Below are positions 48,501-57,500 of a stretch of 57,953 nucleotides of DNA, piece by piece; position 1 is the stretch's first letter; each line of letters opens with the position of its first letter. The position numbers and the translations under genes were made by a program. The notes below the pieces were generated by a model that did not search any database, was not told where the DNA came from, and saw only the letters and a program-made list of their open reading frames with translations. Source of the stretch: Amoebophrya sp. AT5.2 (taxonomy: Eukaryota; Sar; Dinophyceae; Syndiniales; Amoebophryaceae); NCBI GenBank assembly GCA_005223375.1, contig RXOD01003813.1, forward strand, positions 1 through 57,953, in the 5' to 3' direction.

Positions 48501-51500
48501 CGTCGTCGCGATGGACGCGCTGGGGGAGTTTTTCTCGCCGACGATAAACGCGACGATCGCCGACCTGCTCGAGCCGACTCTCGGCGCGGCGGAGCCGAAA
48601 CTGGTTGGCAACGTGCCGGAGCGGGCTTCGCCGCTCGCGGAAAGTCGCGCCTTCATGTTCACGCCGACCGAATTTCTTGCCTCGTCGACCGCAACTTCGC
48701 TGCAACTTGCTTCCCCCTACACCACAACAATTCTGCAGCACCCCTCCGCGCCGGAAGCCGACAAGACCTCCGTGCGCGCAATGCTGCAACACGAGCCGAA
48801 GTGGTCGCTGTTCGGCCCCGACCCGGTGTGCCCCATCCAGTCCAAGTCTTGCTATTGCGACGACGCCTGCATGCACGTGCGATACCGCGACTGCTGTACG
48901 AAGCCGGTGAACGGCAAGACCTGCTGGAAGAAGGAGGAGCTCGCCGGCTGCGACTGGCACTGGTTCGTGGACGAACGCTTCCCGCACTGTCTCCGCGAGT
49001 TCTACTACGAGCTGCCGGACGGCAGACAGACGAACCTGAAGGAATCCGGGGCGACGTGCTGGATCGAGTCGCCCATGGACGACAAGAACTTTTGGCTGTA
49101 CAACGTGGAGAACGTTGTGGACGAGAAGATCAACTGCCTTTCGGCGCCGGAGGGGCGGATGTGCCTGGCGGATTTGGAGCAGATGTACACGATCTTCATG
49201 TGCAACGCGCTGAATTTGGGCGGCTCCGCGGTGTGCTACAACTTTTTGCCGCCGGAGACGCTCGCGGGCGTGGGCGACCCCATGCAGCCTTTGTGGGGGC
49301 CGGACTTCGGGCTGGACAACCGGGTCGAGCTGCAGGACCCGTTGCCCTGTCTCGCCGTGTGCTACAAAACCCCGCTGGTGCGCGGGGTGCGGAAGTGCGA
49401 GTCCCACCACGACCCGGCGCTGTGGTACCAGCACAACGCTTCGGAGGTGGGCAATCAAAACGGACAGTTTGAGTACGATCTGTGCTTCAACAGCACGGAC
49501 GAAGGTCTGCAATTCCAGTACGCGCACCTGTCCTCCACGCGGCAGCGCGATCTGCTCACGTATTTGACAACGGTCGTGTACCCGGAGTGCAACGAGTACC
49601 AGCAGAGTTTGGTTGTCGAGCCGAACGTGACGGTGGAGGTGAAGGGCAGCGTGTACACGTGTCCGAACTACACGATTTATGAGATTTTGAACGACACGCT
49701 CGAGGGCACGACAACCACTCGCAACAGCTCGCATTTGGTGGTGGTTGGGCACGCGCTCGACGGGGTCGCGATCCCGACCGTCGCGGAGGCGGAGAATGTT
49801 GCGGGGTTCAACCTCACGTACATGGTCGGCCTGGGCAGTTTCGCGTTCCACCACCCCATTTCGTTAAGCCCGACGTCGAACTTCTTCGCCGGCAACGCGG
49901 CGGCGTCCGCAGCAGCCGGGGGAAACGCCGTCGTGATCACGACCTCCGCCGAGTTGCGCGCGCTGTGGGCCGACTGCAGCTACGTGCCGCGGAACGTGAC
50001 AACCACCCTGACGCACGGCACCACGCCGGGGTTCGGGGAGACGCAGACCTGCTACGTGAACCAGTCCTACACGTACAACATCCCCGCCTTCGAGACGCAG
50101 GTGCAGTTTTACACCTTCAACTCCACGAAGTCCTACTGCGTGAAGCACGTCCCCGAGAACGCCGACAACACCCCAAGGCTGGAGTACTCGTGCCAGGAGT
50201 GCAGCCGCGAGGAGGACTGCGGGAACGGGCGGGTGGCCATCCCCGGGACGGCGGTGACGAAAATCCTCCCCGACCCGGGGATCAACTGGTGCCGCAGCCC
50301 CGTTGTGCTGGACTGCTTCGCAGATGGCGGCGCGTCGATCGTGAAGCGCTACCAAAACCAGCAGGCGGCTGCCGACAGTTCCACCGTCGCCCAGCAGCAG
50401 TACCCGGACATCAACGTTTTTCCCATCGACGACCCGGACGAGCACGTGCTCGTGGGCGGGCCGCTGCTGCGGGACTACTTCGACGTGATGTACTTGCTGA
50501 ACGACACGGCGGGCTTCGAAATCGTCTGGTACGGCCCGGAGAAGGAGAAGGCGTGCGACGCCCTGCTGTTCCCGTGCAGCTCGGACTCGGCCACCTGTTC
50601 GCTGCCGTTCTACTACGACTGCTGCCTGAAGTCGTGGCCGGCGATGTCGTTTTCAGGGATGCGGGCCGACAAGTGGCAGCCGCGCCTGATGGAGCGCTTC
50701 AAGGAGTGCCTGCCGGGCGAGTTGGAGCCCTGCTGGGAGCTGCTGCCCATGGAAGAAGCGCACCCGAGGAACCGCACGATGGGGGAAGCGATCGGACACC
50801 ACATGACGTTGCGAAACATCTACAACCAGTCCTGCTTCGCGGGCTATTGCGTGGACGACCTGGCCAAGCAGTTCCAGCTCGACAACTGCCCGCCGTCGCA
50901 CTGGATTTCGGAAAACCGGAACCACTGCTTCGAGCGGCTGGCTTTCAACACCAGCAACGGGTTCGACCGCATCGGGCGGCAAAACGTGCGCCACCTCAGT
51001 CTGCAGGTGCGGACGCCGTACGAGTACCTCGTCCCGTGCTGGAAGGACCTGGTGGTGCGCGGCGGCTACCCGGAGTGCCTCAATTCGCAGCGGTTCGCGG
51101 ACTGCTCCAGCACGAACAGCGTGTGCTTCGACAACTTCGAGGACGGCCGCAAGGTGGTGTTCCGAAACGTGGACTTCGGGGAGTTTTTGCGGTTGCGCAG
51201 CAACTTCACCGAGTGCGTATTTCCGACCGACGGGCGCAGCCGGCGGTTTGCAGGCGTGAACTACGGGAGCCGCCTGAGCTTGATCACGGCCTCTTCGACG
51301 GTGCTCGACCACTATCTGCAGGAGTACGTCGGCTACCGCATGAATTACACGCTGCCGCACACCTGCTACCTCGCGCCCTTCCCCACACAATCCGTCGCCG
51401 GCTCGAGCTTCTCACAGCTCGCCACCGGCGTGTCGCAGACCAACACGCGTTCTTCCACTTTCTCGTTTGTCTTCAACGGCATCACGTACACGAACGCGAC

Positions 51501-54500
51501 AAGGTTCGACGTGGCCTTCTTCGGGCCCAACACCACCTGCAGCGCGGACGTGCGCGACTGCTACTGCGACGACGTGTGCCACGAGAGCCGCTTCCGCGAC
51601 TGCTGCGCCAAGTGCTGGCCGCAGGAGAAGCTGGAAGCGAACTGCCAGTGGAAGAGCCAGGTCACGGAAAAGTTTCAGGGCTGCCAGATGCCGGCAAACC
51701 TGCAGGACCTGTACGACGAACTGCTTTCCATCACGACTCGGTCGAACGCGACCTGTGGGGCGGAGCCGGTTGTTGGCAGCAGCGCGACTTCGTTTGTCCC
51801 CACAAAACTGCCGGACCTGAAGGGCGAGGACGCGCGGGCGAAGGCCGCGCGGGGGGACTACGACACGTTTCTGAGCAGCGGGTTCGAGCTGGCGAGCGCA
51901 AACTTCGAAAGCGCGAATGCCGGCATGCTGGAAGTGGTCCGCAGGTTCGCGAACGGGAGTTTGGCTTCCGCAGTCACGAACGAGACGCTGGCGGCGCACC
52001 TCTTCGGCAGTTTGAAGAACGCGTGCTGGTGGAGCCAGCGCATCTCCGTGTTTGAGGTGATTCTGGACAACGTGCTCCGCGGCAACAGCGGCAAGTACGA
52101 GTCGACGAACATTTTGGACGCGCACTTCCTGACGAACACTTTGGCGCAGCAGGTGCTGATCAGCCGCACGAAGCAGCGCGGCCTAGTGATCCCCGGCATC
52201 CACGCCAATTACCCGCAGTTCAACGACGCGGTAACGATGGAGCTGCTCGCGTCCGCGATCAACCCGGCGCGGCACCCCTTCTACCACGAGGACGACGCGA
52301 AATCCGCGCTCCAGTACGCACAAGAGGCGGGCTACCAGGTCTTCCCGCTGAATGCGAGCGCGCTGCAGAAAAACATGCTCGACGTCTGCGGCTTCGAGAG
52401 CGACTTCTTCTGCCTGCGGAATTTTCTGAATTTGTTCGACGTGGCGAACTGCGACTTCCAGAAGGAGGGAGATTTCCGCGCGTGCTGGAAGCGCGCGGAC
52501 GCGGAGATGCTGTACTACACGAGGCAGGTCGACAAGGCCTGGAACGGGTACGTGGGCGGCAGTTTGAGCCCGTACAACCCGGTTGTCGACTACCGGGAGT
52601 TGGACGTTGGATTTGAGTCGGCTGCTAGTTTTTCCGCTCCCTTCATGACGCTGGGGAACGCCAGGTACACGCGCCTGGGAAACGCAGACCACGTGCCGAC
52701 GCCGAACCCGTTCCAGAGTCCGACCGTGAACGTGATGCAGGATTCCGTGGTGCTCCACGCGCCGCAAGTCAACAGCTGCGAGGTGGCGCGGGAGCAGGAA
52801 ACGGGCGCAGCTGGTGCGAATCTCGCACAGCAGGTCACGGACGACGAGCAGCCGCCGGAGTGCTGGAAGACGGACCTCCTCCGCGGCTACTACCCGTGCG
52901 ACTCACCGCTGAAACCGCGGGCCGACTCGCCGTGCTTCATCCACAACCAGGTGTCGGTGACGCTGTTCAACGTGCCCAGCGACGTGCTCCAGCGAGACTT
53001 CTTCGACTCGATGGACGCGTGCGGAGAGTTCACCAACCTGACCGCGAAGATCGACTACAGCAAGACCACGACCACCACGCCCGCGCCGTACGCGATTTCC
53101 AACGTCACCGCGGCCGACAGTGGTTGCTGCGTGGCGGACCAGGAGTTCTTCGATTTACTCCTAAACAGTTGCCGGCTGCTGCACAACATCGACGGGTTTT
53201 TCCTGTGCGTCTCCGCGCACGCGAGGAACATGTCGCAAACGCCGCTGGCGATCGCGGGGCAGCGGAATGACACGGACGACGTGATGGACGACTTTTTTTA
53301 CTCGTTGGACCCCTTCTACTCCTACAACAGCCGCACGCGGAACGGCACGAACGGGAGCCGGATCACGGACGTCTACGACCCGGTGTTGGTTGCGCTGAAC
53401 GTGACGCGGAAGTTGTTCTCGCAGCTGTTCGACCAGGACGGCGACGGCCGGGTCGACGTGGTGGACTCGAAGAAGTTCAACTCCGCCCTGGTGAAAACGC
53501 TGGGTTGCAACTACGTGTTCGCGATCGGCGCGAACAAAACCGACCTGGAGAACTTGAACGCGACGTTTGCAGCGCACGCGAACAAGTCGGTGGTGGGCTT
53601 CCACACAGACGAATTCTTCTCGAGGGAAGGAAACTGGTTGGCACTCTCCGCAGGCGGCAGCGGGGGCGCGGGGGACGGGTTCGACTTCCCCTACAACGCT
53701 TCGGCAGCCGGGGACGCGAGCAACCGGTTGGTGTCGAGCTGGCGGCCAGGAAAAATGCCCGCTGTGTACGAGAGAGTCACAGAAACTGCGCTGCTCGCGT
53801 TCGAAATCTTCGACGAGGGGTTCCGAGTTCGTAACGACAACAACGAAAATGGGATCCTGAAGGGCTACTACGACGCAGACGTGGCAGACGGGAGTTACTT
53901 CGTCGACGCTGGCGGCGCGGTTTCTTCGTTGGCGCCCTCTGCGGCGCCGGCGGTAGTGGATGCTGGTCTGGAGAGTGAGCAGTTGAGTCTGCGGAACTTC
54001 TTGATCCAGGTATTGATCCTCGAGCAGGTCGTCGGCCAATCGAGCAGCTACACGCTCACGGCTAACCAGCAAAGCGCGATCAATTTCTTGCGCGCGCGGC
54101 ACTTCCCAACGAGACTCGGGGCTGACGGTGGTAGCTTCTACTCTCTCCAGGCAGCCGACGCGCAGCTAGGTGCTGCCGTTCTCACCCGACACCCAACCGC
54201 GACGGTCCTCACCGCCTCTGGCGAGTCCGTACCCGCGGCTTCAACCGGCACGAGAACCGCCCTCGTGTACGACATGCCGGAAGCGGCGTATCAGGTCTGC
54301 CCCAGGCCGACTAGCGGAGTGATCGCGAGCAACAACACGAACGCAACGTCGAGTCTGCTCGACTCCCTGCTGGACGACGACGGCAGCGCCGCAGCCGCGG
54401 CGTCCGCTGCTGTCGATCCCATGGCCGCGATCGCGGCGCTGTTTCCGGGTGGCATCATTCCCTACGTCTTCGAGTACTCGTACGCGCGCTCCGAGCTCTG

Positions 54501-57500
54501 CTACAACGTGTCCCTGCCCGCGGGGGTGACGAACGGTGCGGCAGCTGGCGGCGGTGCCGCGAGTGCGGCCGCGTCGTTCGACAGCGACGAAGACGACACT
54601 TCGACGGTCGTGGGCGGCTTCGCGCAGAACGGAACGAATGGAAGCAACGCGACCTCCAGCAATTCGAGCGGGGCGGAAACCCCTTCTTCTCCTGCCAGCA
54701 GTGGCGGCGCAAGCAGCGGAACAGTTGCAGGTTCGTCCGCCACTGATGAGAACGCGACGAATTCTTCTGCCGACGCTGCTTCCGGCCTGCTCACCTACCT
54801 TGCCAACGTCACGATCTTCCACCGCCACGCGGTGATTGGCGTCGACGAGAATCCGCTCTCGCTTTCCTCCATCCCACTCTGCGCGCCCCAGTATCGTCCC
54901 TGCTACTGCGATTCGCTCTGCGCCACTCGCGGCGACTGCTGCATCAAGTGCCACGCCTTCGAGGACGTCACCACGCACGCCGCCTGCAAGGCGTATTCCT
55001 GGCAGGAGAAGCTGAAGCAGAGGTTCAAGAAGTGCCCCAGCTACGATAACAAGAACCTGTTCCAGCACAAAACGCTGCAGCGGCGGGAACGCGAGATGAT
55101 GCACCTGCTTTCCGACATGGACAACCCCGGTTCCCCGACGCGCGCGCATTCGTTCATGGAACGGGTGAAAAGCGACGGCGTGGAGACCAGCAGCAACCTG
55201 ACGTACTGGAAGATGGGGACCCAGACGCGGATCCTCGCGGACCAGATCCGCTCCGTGATCGAGTACGACTCCTTCGGAAACCGCATGAAGAAAACCGGCG
55301 TGGACTTCGTCACGAAGCGCAGCATTCTGGTCGACCTGGACGCGGCCCAGGAGAACGTCCGGCTGTCGTCCGGCAAGATCGACGCCTATGACGCCCAGTC
55401 GCTCTCCTCGAACAACGAGGACGTCACCGTCCGCTACGAGTCCGGCGAGGTGATCGAGCCCTGCTGGCGCGAGGAGTTCCGCGTCACGCGGACGGGGGGG
55501 ACGTACTACGATATTGTCCTCGACAACGTGCTGGAGGTGGACTGCGAGTACGGGTTTTGCGCGGACGATTTCCAGCGCCAGTACAACTCGCTGAGCCCGA
55601 ACTTTGGGGGTGATGGGCTCCACCACCCGCTCCCGACGTGCAACGCGACGAAAACAGCAGAGTACGCGTTTTGGGTGACGTCGACCACGACAACCACGCT
55701 GCCGCCGGACTTTGTTAATTTTACCCGCGTGGAGGTGAACGCGTCCTCGGGCGAGCTGATCAACGTCACGCACAACTTCACGTACGCGGAGTATCTGGCC
55801 GCGATCGGGCCGGCCGCGGCGCAGGAGCTGTTTCTGGTGAACTCGGGGTACTACGAGGGGGTGACGCGTGGGAGAAATCTGGACCGGCTGCGGGAGGTGG
55901 CGTGCACGGTGGAGAAGCCGAGCACGAACCTCGTGAACCGGGACGAAGAGCTGGACATGACCCTGCTCTCGGACCGGGAAAGACGGAGGTACTACGCGGA
56001 ATACAAAAATCCCGAAATACCCTCGTACGTGAACACGATGACGGACATTGGATCCTTCTACGCGGAGGAGGCGGCAATGGGTGGAATGGGCAGTGCTGTG
56101 GTCATGTCCGGCGCGAGCGGAAGTAGGAGAAGACTTTTGCAGGAAAGTGAGGACAGCGCGATTGCGTTTGATGCCCTTGTTGATGGTGAGGCAGAGCTGG
56201 GCGCGGGGGATTCAGCTTCGTGCGCGGACCAGGCTGCGGCCGGCAGCGCGAAATGCAGCGCGCAAGCTCCTTTTTCGGCCATCGAAAGGAGCAATGAACT
56301 GCGCGAGTTGTCTTCTCACCACGCCCTCACCCCCGCTTCGCCCACGGCGAGGTCTCTCCGCCCCAATCTCGCCGTCCACACGCTCCGCGACCTGGTCGTC
56401 CAGGAATCGCATTCCTGCTCCCCCGGCGCGGTCTGCTGGAAGAACGAAATCGTGCGCGGCTACCCGCGCTGCGGCGCGTTCCTCCCACAGGGCCTGCCCG
56501 ACCTGGACGACTCCGCCAAGACGTACACGACCCCGTCGATCACGTTCGTGCAGCACATCTACCCGAACAGCACCAAGCTGCTGAACCGGTGGCTCGAGAA
56601 TCGCTACCGCGCCGAAACCGAGTACAACGACAGCACGCGGATGGTGTGCTACGAGGAGGACACGCAGTCGAGCTTCATCCGCTTCCGAAACACGAACGCG
56701 AGCACGGCGGCGCTGATCGTCGCAGAATCTTCGGTCGGCGCGCCCATGTGCGAGCACGATCTTTTGACCAATGAGCCGATCCTGCCGAAGTGGCTCACCG
56801 GGGCGTGCTACTCGTTCGTGAAGCACAAAGTGGTGCTGTTCGAGGACATCCTCGCGGAGTTCGACGCGAAGCTCGAGCTGCACCGACAGTACCAGAACTA
56901 CTCGGAGTGGTTCGAGTCGGAGTTCGCGAACAACAACGGCTGGGCCACCGTGCAGACGCTGTTCCGGAATGCAACGCGGAACGAGACGGCCGAGGTGGTT
57001 GAAAACACGACGACGATGGTGGTCGCGGAGAACGTGACGCACTACAGAGATCAAAACATCACTACGTTCAACCCGGAGAATTTGACCTCGGGCAGCGACC
57101 CGCTGTTCAAAAACGCCGTGCTGAAGCGCATCCCGTTCGCGCACAGGACGGATCGCGAGCGGATCAGCAAGGCGTTCGAGGACGAACTCAACTACCGGTG
57201 GGCGGTGGAAACGGAGAAGGCGATTTTCGCGAACGAGTCGAGCCAGTCCGAGGTGTACTTCTTCGGCGCGCCGAAGTGCTTGCTGGACGTCGCGCCGTGC
57301 TACTGCGACGAGAAATGCCGCCACGAGCGGAACCTCGACTGCTGCCTGCAGTGCTGGCCCCCGTCGGACCAATTACAACAGTGCAGCAAGCCGTCGGCGG
57401 CCACGACGGAGACGGGTGGCACCTCTTCTGCCCGGCCGTGGCACCTGGAGATCAAGAACCGGTTCGAGATGTGTGACAACAGTTACCGCTGGTTCGAGTC

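Noticed and set aside
47446..49854. An 802-codon open frame on the - strand
   Set aside because: It is an Arg/Val/His/Leu-rich mirror of exon 4; the + frame here carries conserved modules. High GC and codon bias keep this antisense frame open.
49965..52055. A 696-codon frame on the + strand in another phase
   Set aside because: It overlaps module 17, the best-conserved unit, and its residues are Arg/Gly/Leu-rich with no domain.
54241..55773. A 510-codon frame on the - strand
   Set aside because: A shadow of modules 18-19 with no family features.
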